From Acidithiobacillus sp. YTS05 (GTDB taxonomy: Bacteria > Pseudomonadota > Gammaproteobacteria > Acidithiobacillales > Acidithiobacillaceae), in the NCBI RefSeq assembly GCF_024396695.1, contig NZ_CP094359.1, positions 1,178,001 through 1,242,000 on the forward strand: a stretch of 64,000 nucleotides of DNA, written 5' to 3'. The notes under the pieces were generated by a model. That model made no database searches, was not told the origin of the DNA, and was given only the letters and a program-made list of their open reading frames with translations. Every line of letters starts with the position of its first letter. The first letter of the stretch is position 1. The position numbers were made by a program, and so were the translations under genes. Positions 55,685-64,000 of the stretch are shown here, piece by piece.

Positions 55685-57136
55685 GTGAGGGTTTGGCAGA
55701 TTGCTGCTTACGTCCTGGTACTCGCTGCGGTCGCGGGCTGTGCGCCAAAGATGCCGCAGCTTGCGGCGCCGACCAAATTACAGGACTTGCAGCTCAGCAA
55801 GGGGCTGGTGCAGGGGCAGGGAGAGACGCCAGCCAACACCGATTGGTGGCGGGCCTTGCTCGATGCACAGCAGCGGGAGATTCTGCGTCTCGCCTTACGC
55901 AATAATCCGGATCTGGAGGAAGCCGAGGCACGAGTACAGCTCGCAGCAGCGCAGTTGCGCGGCGCTGGCGCTAAGCTCGTGCCACAGGCCGATTTGGCAG
56001 GACACATTGGGGTGAGCCGTTGGACCCAAAATCAATTTTATCTGCCTCCCTATGCCGGCGAAAGCTCCTGGAATAACGCCCTGAAACTGGATTTTTCCTA
56101 CCATCTCGACCTCTGGGGCAAGGAGCGCGAGCGGGTTCGCGAGGCCCGCTTGCATCTTTTGATGATGCAGCAGAAGCAAAGGGCGGCAACCCTTGTATTG
56201 GAGGCTGCGGTTGTACAGCAGCTACTGGCGATTGCCGGTAATGATGCAGTCCTTGCGCAATTGTATGACGAGCAGCAGATATTGCAACAAATCGAAAGCA
56301 TCGAAGAACAGCGGCAGCAACATGGTCTGAGTAATTCCCTGGCAGCGCTGGAAAATGCCGCTCGCCTTTCGCGTTTGCAACGAGAAATCGAAGCCGAAGA
56401 GGCGCAGCAGGAACAGAACCGCGAGGCCCTTGCCGTGCTCTGTGGGCAAGGAACTCGTCTGCCCGCAACGCTGCGGAATGCCGGCCGACGGTCATTGCTC
56501 CGACCGTATTGGCAGAGTCCAACGCAGGTACCAGCAGCGTGGGTGGGAGAGCGGCCGGACGTCGTGGCGCAACGGAATGCGATCGAGGCCGCAGCTGCAG
56601 CCATACAAGTGGCGCGAGATGCCTACTATCCCAACATCAATCTCGTCGCCTTTGCCGGGGGACTGGCCGCCGCTGGTGGCTTGTTCACCTTTTTGCATCC
56701 CGGTTCCTTGCAGGCCGGAATCGGGCCGGCGATCAATCTGCCGTTGTTTACAGGCGGACGGCTGCGCGGCAACTTTGACGCCAGCCAAGCAAACTACAAT
56801 GTAACCTTGGCGCAGTATCGCAAGACCCTGCTACAGGCTTTGCAACAGGTGGCCGGTGATTTGACGACACTGCAGGCCGCGGCGCAGGAACGCGCCAGCC
56901 TGCAACAACGGGAAGTCATTTTGGAACATAGCGTGCGATTGCAGCAGCAGCGCTACCAGGCGGGGCTGAGCAACGCGCTGCCAGCACTGGAGGTACGAGT
57001 TCCGCTGATCGAGAATCAACTGGAGCGTCTGCGCTTGGATACCCATGCCGAACAAACTCTCGTAGCTCTCTATGCGGCGTTGGGGGGGCGGGTGGTCGCC
57101 CAGACTTGGCCCGAGAAGTCGGCTGTCCATGGCTAG
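55685..57136 (+). CDS. Outer-membrane factor lipoprotein (NodT/OprM family)
   Basis: A 483-residue protein with a GTG start after a GGAGG site. The signal peptide ends in lipobox VAGC (Cys19), and two TolC-like coiled halves follow ('ALRNNPDLEEAEARVQLAAAQLRGAGAKLVPQADL' is the typical repeat). 'ERPDVVAQRNAIEAAAAAIQVARDAYYPNINLVAFAG' and 'QRYQAGLSNALPALEV' are NodT-type. It forms the outer-membrane exit duct of the efflux pump encoded by the next three genes, which it overlaps by 8 bp. Confidence 0.9.
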   Translation: MRVWQIAAYVLVLAAVAGCAPKMPQLAAPTKLQDLQLSKGLVQGQGETPANTDWWRALLDAQQREILRLALRNNPDLEEAEARVQLAAAQLRGAGAKLVPQADLAGHIGVSRWTQNQFYLPPYAGESSWNNALKLDFSYHLDLWGKERERVREARLHLLMMQQKQRAATLVLEAAVVQQLLAIAGNDAVLAQLYDEQQILQQIESIEEQRQQHGLSNSLAALENAARLSRLQREIEAEEAQQEQNREALAVLCGQGTRLPATLRNAGRRSLLRPYWQSPTQVPAAWVGERPDVVAQRNAIEAAAAAIQVARDAYYPNINLVAFAGGLAAAGGLFTFLHPGSLQAGIGPAINLPLFTGGRLRGNFDASQANYNVTLAQYRKTLLQALQQVAGDLTTLQAAAQERASLQQREVILEHSVRLQQQRYQAGLSNALPALEVRVPLIENQLERLRLDTHAEQTLVALYAALGGRVVAQTWPEKSAVHG

Positions 57137-59312
57137 TTCTGCCGTTACCCATTATCAGTTCTGGCGAGATTTTTACCGTCAGGATCTGCAAAGGTGGCTA
57201 TTTTTAGGCAAGACGGCACTGGCGGCGCTGCTGGCCCTATGGCTGGCTTATCGCTTCCAGCTCGATTCACCAAGTACCGTGGTCATTACCGTTTTTATCG
57301 TCATGCAATCCCGTAATGGGATGGTGCTGGCCAAGAGTTTCTATCGCGCTATCGGGACCATTGTCGGTAGTATCGTTGCGCTGCTACTGGTCGCGCTCTT
57401 CCCGGACGCGCGTATCGGTTTCCTTGCCGGCCTGGCCTTATGGGTCGCTTTTTGTACGGCCGGTGCGCGCTATTTCCGCAACTTTCAAGCCTACGCCTTT
57501 GTACTCGCCGGCTACACTGCGGCCTTGGTCGGACTACCTGCTGCCCTTGATCCTGGACATGCGGTGGATATTGGCATTGCGCGCCTCAGTGATGTTATGT
57601 TGGGTATCCTGGTGGCATCGATTGTGAGTGCGGTGGTCTTTCCGCAATCCCTGCGTGAGCTGCTGGAGAGCACTGCCAAAAGCAGATTGGAACATTTTCT
57701 GGGGAATTCTCTGCGGGTGTTAAATGGCGGAGTTGCGCGCGCGGATTGGATCGTTTTGCATCTCGCCGCCACCCAGGAAACTTTGCAACTCGACAATTAT
57801 CGCTCAGGTTCCTTTTTTGAGAGCGCAGCGGGTCGTCTCCACAATGAGCTGGTTGGGGAGATGATTGCCGATATGATGTTTGCTTCGGGTACCCTCCATC
57901 TACTAAACAGTCATATCCGGCGTCTGCGCCGGGTCGCTCTCAGTCCGGTGCAGGAAGCCAGCCGAGAGCTACTGGAGCAACTGCGCAAGGACTTGGAAGG
58001 GCTGCGACAGACCATTCAGGCTGGTGACAGTGCGCTGGCCCGCACGCATCTCCAAGGCGTGCAGGAAAGGGTCATAGATCAGCTTTCGCGGCTACGCGAG
58101 GACTTGCATACTCGTCTCGATGCGGCGCAGGCCTTGGCTCTGGATAGTCTGATTTTGCTACTCACTCGTTACCTGGCGGAATTTCGGCGCTATCTGGAAA
58201 GCTATCATCGTCTACTGTACCCAGAGCAGAAGACGGCTTCCCTACCGCTACCCATGACCATCGACGAAGTGCACGATAAGCGCTGGCGAGTATCTTTTGA
58301 TCGCCCGCCCACTGAGATCATTCAACCTCTCACTGCGGCAGCGCGCAGTCTCATGGTGGTGGCGCTGGTCTCCTGCTTTTGGCTGTGGACGGCCTGGCCT
58401 TCTGGTCCATCGGCGTTGATCATTGCGGTGGTGCTGGTCGCACTCTTCTCCACCTTTCCCAATCCGGTAGCCTCAACGCGACAGATGGGGTTTGGCATTC
58501 TCCTCGCCTTTCTCGCGGCCATGCTCTTTTCCCTGGAATTTCTGCCGCGTCTGCAAGGATTTCTCCTGCTTGCGCTTGCGCTATTCCCATTTTTTCTGGT
58601 TTCACCGTGGCTGCTGACGCAAAGCCGCTGGGCGGGAACCGCCGCCGGTTTTGGCATTTTCTTCCCGCAGTTGGCGGTCCCGGACAATGATCAGCCATTC
58701 TCCTATGTCAACATGCTCAATACCGGATTTGCTGAGCTGATTGCTGTGTTCCTGGTGGGCATCGCCTTTTTCCTGATCTTTCCGCTGGGAAATCGCTGGG
58801 AGCGTAGCCGTTTGCTCGAGCGCTTTCGTACCCTGGTACGCACTGTGGCGAGTGCGCCTTTGACCAATCTGCGCAATCGCTATGCCGCCGAGAGTCGGGA
58901 ATATCTGCGTCTGCTTGCCGCTACTCTCACACCGCAACAACAGGGCGATGCTGAGGTGCTACGCGAGGCCATGCGCCTGGACGAACTCGCAGAGGGTATT
59001 CTGCAGCTACGGATTTTATTGCACGCGCGTGGCGAGGAGGCAGGAGAGCATCCCTTGCAACTATATGACCAGGACTATGTCGAGCCACTCCTGCAAAGTA
59101 TCCGGCAGCGCCGTTCCGAAGCCATGAGCGAAGAGGATCGGCAGCGTCTACGCGCCACACTGGATGCGGTACAGCATCTTCCCGAGGAAAGGCTTGACCC
59201 TGCGCTACATCCGATCTTGCCGCCGGACGCCTTGTTTCGCGTTTATGTACACGTCATCGCCAGCGTATCCCGACGCCTTTCCCAGGCGCTGGAGCCGCAA
59301 GATGCCGGTTGA
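57129..59312 (+). CDS. FUSC-family efflux pump (AaeB-like)
   Basis: A 727-residue inner-membrane protein from the ATG at 57129, which overlaps the upstream stop. Two blocks of about six membrane segments (residues 25-180 and 410-560) are separated by a soluble helical domain, the AaeB/FUSC layout. 'PSTVVITVFIVMQSRNGMVLAKSFYRAIGTIVGSIVALLLV' is the family core ('GTxxG'). AaeB exports aromatic carboxylates such as p-hydroxybenzoate. The operon order differs from E. coli aaeXAB, with the outer-membrane protein first. Confidence 0.88.
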   Translation: MASSAVTHYQFWRDFYRQDLQRWLFLGKTALAALLALWLAYRFQLDSPSTVVITVFIVMQSRNGMVLAKSFYRAIGTIVGSIVALLLVALFPDARIGFLAGLALWVAFCTAGARYFRNFQAYAFVLAGYTAALVGLPAALDPGHAVDIGIARLSDVMLGILVASIVSAVVFPQSLRELLESTAKSRLEHFLGNSLRVLNGGVARADWIVLHLAATQETLQLDNYRSGSFFESAAGRLHNELVGEMIADMMFASGTLHLLNSHIRRLRRVALSPVQEASRELLEQLRKDLEGLRQTIQAGDSALARTHLQGVQERVIDQLSRLREDLHTRLDAAQALALDSLILLLTRYLAEFRRYLESYHRLLYPEQKTASLPLPMTIDEVHDKRWRVSFDRPPTEIIQPLTAAARSLMVVALVSCFWLWTAWPSGPSALIIAVVLVALFSTFPNPVASTRQMGFGILLAFLAAMLFSLEFLPRLQGFLLLALALFPFFLVSPWLLTQSRWAGTAAGFGIFFPQLAVPDNDQPFSYVNMLNTGFAELIAVFLVGIAFFLIFPLGNRWERSRLLERFRTLVRTVASAPLTNLRNRYAAESREYLRLLAATLTPQQQGDAEVLREAMRLDELAEGILQLRILLHARGEEAGEHPLQLYDQDYVEPLLQSIRQRRSEAMSEEDRQRLRATLDAVQHLPEERLDPALHPILPPDALFRVYVHVIASVSRRLSQALEPQDAG

Positions 59313-59502
59313 CATCGTTCTTTTTGGTGCAGTCGTACCGACTCTTTTGCCAATTTTTGCGCTGACGGTCATTTTGTATCTGATTGCCGATAAACTGACG
59401 AGTCGCTGGAATCTCGATCGCTGGGTCTGGCATCCGGCACTGTTCCGCCTTGCGCTATTTGTTTGTCTCTTTTCTCTGTTGGGACTGGGAGTATACGGGT
59501 GA
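59302..59502 (+). CDS. DUF1656 small membrane protein (AaeX-like)
   Basis: A 66-residue protein with two hydrophobic helices and the start 'MPVDIVLFGAVVPTLLPIFALTVIL', matching DUF1656 (AaeX). It overlaps the FUSC gene by 11 bp and the next gene by 4 bp. Family role: accessory subunit of FUSC-HlyD pumps, mechanism unknown. Confidence 0.85.
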   Translation: MPVDIVLFGAVVPTLLPIFALTVILYLIADKLTSRWNLDRWVWHPALFRLALFVCLFSLLGLGVYG

Positions 59503-60368
59503 TCCGGCGTCTGTTGCGTGTCTTGCTGACTTTGGTAGTGCTGCTCCTGGCGGGATGGCTTGGCTGGCGTCTTTGGCATGCCTATATGGATCGTCCGTGG
59601 ACCCGGGATGCCGTCGTGCAAGCGCAGATCATTGAAGTGAATGCCGATGTCAGTGGCCGCGTGGTGGATCTTGAGGTTGCGGATAATGCGCCGGTACGAG
59701 CCGGACAGGTACTGTTTCGCATCGATCCCCGACGTTACCGGCTCGCCGTGGCCAAGGCGCGGGCGGCATTGGCCGAAGCCAGCGCGCAACTCGCTCTTCG
59801 CCAGGAACAGGCGGCGCGACGTGCCGACTTGCCAGCGGATGTCGTATCCGCAGAGGCGCGCACCGATGCCCTGCTCGCGGTGCGCACCGCGCAGGCGCAA
59901 TTGGCGGCTGCCCGCGCCCGCCTGAATCTGGCGGAATATGACCTGTCGCGGACGTTGGTGCGGGCGCCAGTAGCGGGAACCATTACCCATCTGCGTTTGC
60001 GGACCGGAGATTATGCGCAAACTGGCAAGCCGTTGCTCGCGCTGGTGGAGTCTGATAGCTACTGGGTGGATGCCTACATGGAGCAGACCCGCCTGGCCGG
60101 GGTCCATGTCGGCGACAAGGCGCGGGTCACCCTGTTGGGGGCACGGCAAAGTCTGCCGGCGATAGTAGAAGGTATCGCCCCCGCCATCGCCGATCGCGAA
60201 AGTCACACCGGCGAGCGTCTGCAGGCAGACGTGCGGGCGAGTTTCAATTGGGTCCGTTTGCCGGCCCGTATCCCGGTCCGTATCCGCTTGCTGCAAAAGC
60301 CTCGGGATTTACCGTTGACGGCAGGGATGATCTGTTCAGTCGTAGTAGAGAAAAGACACCCCACATAA
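59499..60368 (+). CDS. HlyD-family membrane fusion protein (AaeA-like)
   Basis: A 289-residue protein with a GTG start. The N-terminal anchor is at about 4-26. The sequence continues 'RDAVVQAQIIEVNADVSGRVVDLEVADNAPVRAGQVLFRIDPRRY' (lipoyl half), a hairpin, 'LNLAEYDLSRTLVRAPVAGTITHLRLRTGDYAQTGKPLLALVE', and a barrel ending 'LTAGMICSVVV'. It bridges the FUSC pump to the outer-membrane lipoprotein. It ends 53 bp before rnc. Confidence 0.9.
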   Translation: MIRRLLRVLLTLVVLLLAGWLGWRLWHAYMDRPWTRDAVVQAQIIEVNADVSGRVVDLEVADNAPVRAGQVLFRIDPRRYRLAVAKARAALAEASAQLALRQEQAARRADLPADVVSAEARTDALLAVRTAQAQLAAARARLNLAEYDLSRTLVRAPVAGTITHLRLRTGDYAQTGKPLLALVESDSYWVDAYMEQTRLAGVHVGDKARVTLLGARQSLPAIVEGIAPAIADRESHTGERLQADVRASFNWVRLPARIPVRIRLLQKPRDLPLTAGMICSVVVEKRHPT

Positions 60369-60421
60369 CGATGTTGCATTCCTATCTCCCGCTTTTATGA
60401 AGCTGCAGGTATACTTGGCAC

Positions 60422-61117
60422 ATGAATACGCTAGATCGACTGCAAGACCGTATTGCCTATCGCTTCCAGAACCTCGCTCTATTGCGTCAGGCGCTGACGC
60501 ATCGCAGTGCCGCGGCCATTCACAATGAGCGCCTGGAGTTTTTGGGCGATGCGGCGCTGAATTTTATCGTTGCGGCGCGACTCTACAAGCGTTTTGCCAA
60601 GGTGAGTGAGGGAGATCTCTCGCGCATGCGGGCACGTTTGGTGCGGGAGGAAACCCTGGCACAGGTAGCGGAAACCATCAGTGTTGCTGATGCCCTGATT
60701 CTCGGGGCAGGAGAAATGCGTAGTGGTGGTGCGCGTCGCGCCTCCATTCGTGCCGACGCGGTGGAGGCTATCATTGGTGCTGCCTATCTGGATGGCGGTT
60801 TTGGCGCCGCGGAAGCCATCGTCGATCACGTCATCGTGCCCCTGATTACCGATACCTTGGGTGCGGAGGAACTGCGTGATCCCAAGACCCGATTGCAGGA
60901 GTTCTTGCAGGGCAAGGGGCGGGCGTTGCCCTTCTATGAACTGGTGGAAGAAAAAGGGCAGGCGCATGAGCGTCGTTTCGTGGCCCGCTGTACTGTCGCA
61001 GGGATGCCGCCCACGGAAGCCGAGGACAGCAGTCGGCGCAAGGCCGAACAGCAGGCGGCACAACTGATGCTGGAACAGCTGCAGGGCCGGCTGCATGAGC
61101 AACGTCATGCCGTCTGA
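60422..61117 (+). CDS. rnc: Ribonuclease III
   Basis: A 231-residue endonuclease. The signature 'NERLEFLGDAALNFIVA' carries catalytic Glu and Asp, with the second acidic set in 'ADAVEAIIGAAYLDGG'. A double-stranded RNA-binding domain is at the C-terminus ('DPKTRLQEFLQGKG' through 'AEDSSRRKAEQQAAQLMLEQL'). It processes rRNA precursors and double-stranded RNAs. It heads rnc-era-recO-pdxJ-acpS; the usual upstream lepB is absent. A weak TATACT -10 at 60411 may drive it. Confidence 0.96.
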   Translation: MNTLDRLQDRIAYRFQNLALLRQALTHRSAAAIHNERLEFLGDAALNFIVAARLYKRFAKVSEGDLSRMRARLVREETLAQVAETISVADALILGAGEMRSGGARRASIRADAVEAIIGAAYLDGGFGAAEAIVDHVIVPLITDTLGAEELRDPKTRLQEFLQGKGRALPFYELVEEKGQAHERRFVARCTVAGMPPTEAEDSSRRKAEQQAAQLMLEQLQGRLHEQRHAV

Positions 61118-62015
61118 GAGCCCCCCCGTAGCGCATCGCTGTGGTAGCGTAGCGTTGATCGGCCGGCCGAATGTTGGCAAATCCACCCTGCTCAATCACC
61201 TGATCGGCCAGAAAATCAGCATCACCGCCCCGCGTCCGCAGACCACCCGCGATCAGATTCTCGGTATCTACACCCGCCCCAACGGGCAGATTCTGTTCCT
61301 CGATACGCCTGGTGTGCATCAAGGATACCGCAGTCTCAATCGGCATATCCTGCGTGCCACGCGTTCGGCCCTGGATGCCGCAAACCTGGGCGTTCTGGTG
61401 GTCGAGGCGCCGCTGTGGACGGCGGGCGATGCTGAGGCCCTGCGCTGGCTGCAGCAACGGGATCTACCCCTGATTTTGGTCGCCAACAAGGTCGATCGCG
61501 TGCCGCAGAAAGAGCGTCTGCTGCCGTATCTACACGAACTCAGCGGGCATGCGCGCTTTGCACAGATCCTGCCGATGAGTGCGCGGCGGCCGGATGACGT
61601 CGAGCGTTTGGCAGGAGTCATTCTTCCTCTTCTACCGGAGGGGCCAGCACAATATGACGAAGATGAGGTGACGGATCGGCAGATGCGTTTTCTGGCGGCG
61701 GAAGCTGTGCGCGAGCAGATCTTTCGCCAGCTCAGTGCCGAACTCCCGTATGAGACCGCGGTCGCCATCGAAAAATACACGATCAGTCCGGAAGGCAGAC
61801 ATGAAATCGAGGCAACCATCTACTGTCGGCGTCCGGGGCAAAAGGCAATTCTGCTGGGAGAAAAAGGACAGCGCCTCAAGCACATTGGCACGCGGGCACG
61901 GGAAAGTATCCAACAGCAGACCGGTGCGCGGGTGCGGCTGGGGCTGTGGGTGAAGGAACGCGAAGACTGGGACCGGCAGCCGGGTATTCTGCGCGAAATG
62001 GGATATGGAGCGTAA
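61095..62015 (+). CDS. era: GTPase Era
   Basis: A 306-residue protein with GTPase motifs 'LIGRPNVGKSTLLNHLIGQ' (G1), 'LDTPGVHQG' (G3) and 'LVANKVDRV' (G4; NKxD). The effector region is 'KISITAPRPQTTRDQILGI'. A KH domain follows ('EIEATIYCRRPGQKAILLGEKGQRLKHIG'). It assists 16S rRNA maturation and 30S assembly. The ATG at 61095 overlaps rnc by 23 bp; an ATG at 61107 is an alternative. Confidence 0.96.
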   Translation: MSNVMPSESPPVAHRCGSVALIGRPNVGKSTLLNHLIGQKISITAPRPQTTRDQILGIYTRPNGQILFLDTPGVHQGYRSLNRHILRATRSALDAANLGVLVVEAPLWTAGDAEALRWLQQRDLPLILVANKVDRVPQKERLLPYLHELSGHARFAQILPMSARRPDDVERLAGVILPLLPEGPAQYDEDEVTDRQMRFLAAEAVREQIFRQLSAELPYETAVAIEKYTISPEGRHEIEATIYCRRPGQKAILLGEKGQRLKHIGTRARESIQQQTGARVRLGLWVKEREDWDRQPGILREMGYGA

Positions 62016-62730
62016 CCAGGGAGAGCGGGCCTGGGTACTGCATTCTCACCCGTTTGGCGATGGCAGTCTGATACTCGAACTGTTTACGGAACACCACGGG
62101 CGTCTGGGGATCCTGGCGCGGGGCAAGCGGCGACGGGGTCGCCTGGAAGCCGGGCGTCCCTATTGGGTGCGCTGGGCCGGTCGCGGCGATCTTCCAGCCC
62201 TGCAGGGTGCCGAAGAGCTTCCGAGCCGGCTCGTGCAACAGCCGGTGCCGGCGTTGCTGCTGTTCTACCTCAACGAGCTTCTCTTGCGTCTGACCGGGCG
62301 AGCGGATCCGCAGGACGAACTATTTGTCGAATATTCCCAGATCTTGGAAGCGCTCGCCTCCAGGCCTGAGGATTTTTGGTTGCTGCGACGTTTTGAGCGG
62401 CGTCTGCTCGAAACCCTTGGCTGGGCTGCAGATGTTGCCCGTTGCGCGCAATGCGGCGCCCTTTTGGAGGACAGCGCCTACGCCCGCCCTGGAGAGGGGT
62501 TGTTCTGTTCCCGGCATGCCCCGGCCCTGGCGCAGCCCGTTTCCCGGGCGGCGTTGACCTGGCTGGCGGGGGACCTGCAGTTGCCGCCGGAGCGGAGCGT
62601 GTGGGGCGAATTGCGCGCTTATTTGGCCATGGAACTCGACCAGCTTCTTGGTGGGCGAACACTGGAGAGTCGGCGCCTACTTGCGGCATACTTGCGGCGC
62701 AGGCGCAGTGGAGGCGTAGAAAGCAGATGA
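62005..62730 (+). CDS. recO: DNA repair protein RecO
   Basis: A 241-residue protein: N-terminal OB fold ('[35 protein letters not shown]', the RecO opening), helical domain, and a zinc-like 'CAQCG...LFCSRH' segment. It binds single-stranded DNA-binding protein and, with RecR, loads RecA. It overlaps era by 11 bp and pdxJ by 4 bp. Confidence 0.93.
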   Translation: MERNQGERAWVLHSHPFGDGSLILELFTEHHGRLGILARGKRRRGRLEAGRPYWVRWAGRGDLPALQGAEELPSRLVQQPVPALLLFYLNELLLRLTGRADPQDELFVEYSQILEALASRPEDFWLLRRFERRLLETLGWAADVARCAQCGALLEDSAYARPGEGLFCSRHAPALAQPVSRAALTWLAGDLQLPPERSVWGELRAYLAMELDQLLGGRTLESRRLLAAYLRRRRSGGVESR

Positions 62731-63452
62731 TAGCTCTAGGTGTGAATATCGATCATGTCGCGACGCTGCGCCAGGCGCGGGGAACCCGCTACCCGGATCC
62801 TCTGGAGGCGGCCTTTGTTGCGGAACGCGCCGGCGCCGATGCCATTACCGCACATTTGCGGGAAGATCGTCGTCACATCCAGGAACGCGACGTCGAACTC
62901 CTGCAGCAAACCTTGCGGACCCGTCTGAATCTGGAAATGGCGGTTACTGAAGAGGTCCTGGCGATAGCCGAGCGTCTGCGTCCGAGCGACTGCTGCCTGG
63001 TGCCCGAGCGGCGCGCCGAGCTGACCACCGAGGGGGGCTTGGATGTTGCCGGACAGCAGGCGCGGGTACAAGGGGCCTGCGAGCGTCTGGCAGCGGCGGA
63101 GGTGCGGGTCTCGCTGTTCATCGACCCCGATCCGCGACAGATTGAGGCCGCAGCGGCTACGGGTGCGCCGGTCATCGAACTGCACACCGGCAGCTATGCC
63201 AATGCGCGCAACCGCGTCGAAGCCAGCCGGGAGCTGGAGTCACTACGCAGCGCTGCACGGCTGGCGAGCAGCCTGGGCCTGCAGGTCAATGCCGGCCATG
63301 GCCTCGATTACAGCAATGTGGAAGCGATCGCCGCCATCCCGGAAATTGCAGAGTTGAACATCGGGCATGCCATCGTTGCGCATGCCATCTTTCATGGTCT
63401 GGACCATGCCGTCCGGGAGATGAAACGGCTGATGCGGCAGGCGCGTCGGTGA
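62727..63452 (+). CDS. pdxJ: Pyridoxine 5'-phosphate synthase
   Basis: A 241-residue TIM-barrel protein starting [19 protein letters not shown], the PdxJ opening. '[20 protein letters not shown]', '[11 protein letters not shown]', '[28 protein letters not shown]' and '[11 protein letters not shown]' follow. It condenses DXP, made by the Dxs encoded in this window, with aminoacetone phosphate to PNP for vitamin B6. It is conserved next to recO and acpS. Confidence 0.97.
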   Translation: MIALGVNIDHVATLRQARGTRYPDPLEAAFVAERAGADAITAHLREDRRHIQERDVELLQQTLRTRLNLEMAVTEEVLAIAERLRPSDCCLVPERRAELTTEGGLDVAGQQARVQGACERLAAAEVRVSLFIDPDPRQIEAAAATGAPVIELHTGSYANARNRVEASRELESLRSAARLASSLGLQVNAGHGLDYSNVEAIAAIPEIAELNIGHAIVAHAIFHGLDHAVREMKRLMRQARR

Positions 63453-63865
63453 TCGTTGGGTTGGGTACGGACCTGGTTTCGGTCGAGCGCATGGCATCCT
63501 TGCTTGATCGTTGGGGCGATCGCCTTTTGTCTCGTGTTCTTGGCGAACAGGAATACGCTGAGCTGCCAGCGGGGCAGGGGATTGCCGCCTTTTTGGCGCG
63601 CCGCTTTGCCGCCAAGGAAGCCACGGTCAAGGCTCTGGGTACCGGATTTCGCAATGGTATCTGTCTGGAGGATATCCAGGTTCGTCATGATCCTCTTGGA
63701 CGTCCAACGCTTTCTCTGCGCGGTGCCGCGCAAAGGCAACTTCTGCATTGTGCGCGCCAGCCGCGCCTGTGGTTGAGTCTGACGGATGAACATCGATACG
63801 CCATGGCCACGGTAGTGATCGAAGAGCTGGCGCCGGAAGTGATGGGGACGGAAGTATGCGGATAA
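63449..63865 (+). CDS. acpS: Holo-(acyl-carrier-protein) synthase
   Basis: A 138-residue protein with a GTG start overlapping pdxJ. '[17 protein letters not shown]' with the Mg-binding Asp and '[20 protein letters not shown]' (AAKEA motif) are signatures of AcpS. It transfers 4'-phosphopantetheine from CoA to ACP. Its last 10 bp overlap the next gene. Confidence 0.95.
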   Translation: MIVGLGTDLVSVERMASLLDRWGDRLLSRVLGEQEYAELPAGQGIAAFLARRFAAKEATVKALGTGFRNGICLEDIQVRHDPLGRPTLSLRGAAQRQLLHCARQPRLWLSLTDEHRYAMATVVIEELAPEVMGTEVCG

Positions 63866-64000
63866 CAGTAGTGGGTACGGGCTATGTAGGGCTGGTCACT
63901 GGCGCCTGCCTGGCGCAGGTGGGAAATCAGGTGCTCTGCATCGATATCGATGCCGAAAAGGTGGCGCGTCTGCGGGCTGGCGAAATCCCCATCCATGAGC
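63856..64000 (+). CDS. UDP-glucose 6-dehydrogenase family protein (partial, N-terminal part)
   Basis: The gene starts at 63856 and runs off the right edge; 48 codons are visible. They read [20 protein letters not shown] and [14 protein letters not shown], with the Rossmann motif GTGYVG and the Asp-rich beta-2 end, typical of nucleotide-sugar dehydrogenases of the UDP-glucose/GDP-mannose family, most often UDP-glucose dehydrogenase (UDP-glucuronate for capsule or exopolysaccharide). It overlaps acpS by 10 bp, so it may be translated with that operon. Confidence 0.85.
   Translation, partial: MRITVVGTGYVGLVTGACLAQVGNQVLCIDIDAEKVARLRAGEIPIHE

Overview
The window is a gene-dense, mostly GC-rich (about 60% by eye) proteobacterial chromosome segment. 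Gene content and order point to an acidophilic chemolithoautotroph of the Acidithiobacillus type: divergent arsRC / arsB genes with a C-terminal-cysteine ArsR like the one described from A. ferrooxidans, the rnc-era-recO-pdxJ-acpS and ffs-dnaX-ybaB-recR blocks, FolE2 in place of FolE, and a polyphosphate operon. The genus is an inference from synteny and remembered protein features; no database search was possible.

Layout. 1-1.37 kb: the start of a leftward phosphonate C-P lyase operon (phnG-phnH-phnI). 1.38-4.98 kb: a visibly AT-richer island with a decayed phosphoesterase C-terminus, a TonB-dependent receptor, a stand-alone PhoB/OmpR-type DNA-binding protein and an unusual repeat-rich intergenic region. 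5-17 kb: queF, smc, an HAD phosphatase, a fosmidomycin-resistance-like MFS pump, xseB-ispA-dxs, then folE2-aroC-MFS behind an IscR-like operator. 17-23.6 kb: clpB with a good sigma-32 promoter, a Dsb-like lipoprotein, pepN and a cysteine-bearing orphan. 23.6-28.8 kb: a leftward operon folD-ppk1-parA-CYTH/CHAD. 28.8-36 kb: an SSS symporter with its DUF3311 partner, and the prkA-yeaH-spoVR stress operon behind a putative sigma-54 promoter. 36-41.2 kb: a YbhGFSR-type ABC exporter. 41.2-44 kb: the arsenic locus. 44-45.3 kb: an HDOD-GAF protein. 45.7-48.5 kb: 4.5S RNA, dnaX, ybaB, recR. 48.5-55.6 kb: amt, nnrD, bioA, a CBS protein, tsaE, mutL, miaA. 55.7-60.4 kb: a four-gene AaeAB-like efflux operon with its own outer-membrane factor. 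60.4-64 kb: rnc, era, recO, pdxJ, acpS and the start of a UDP-glucose dehydrogenase gene.

The most interesting unit is the polyphosphate operon. A ParA/MinD-type ATPase gene overlaps both ppk1, which makes polyphosphate, and a CYTH-CHAD gene, whose CHAD domain belongs to a polyphosphate-binding family. This suggests active positioning or partitioning of polyphosphate granules, with the CHAD protein as a possible adaptor. The operon has a near-consensus promoter and a 20-codon leader ORF coupled to folD. Other notable points are the receiver-less PhoB-like regulator with a perfect 11-bp tandem repeat upstream, the IscR-like palindrome before folE2, the sigma-54 motif before prkA and a cysteine-free CadI/ArsI-like protein in the ars operon.

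Genes are tightly packed with many ATGA or longer overlaps, so most blocks are probably polycistronic. No tRNA, rRNA, CRISPR array or intact insertion sequence was seen.
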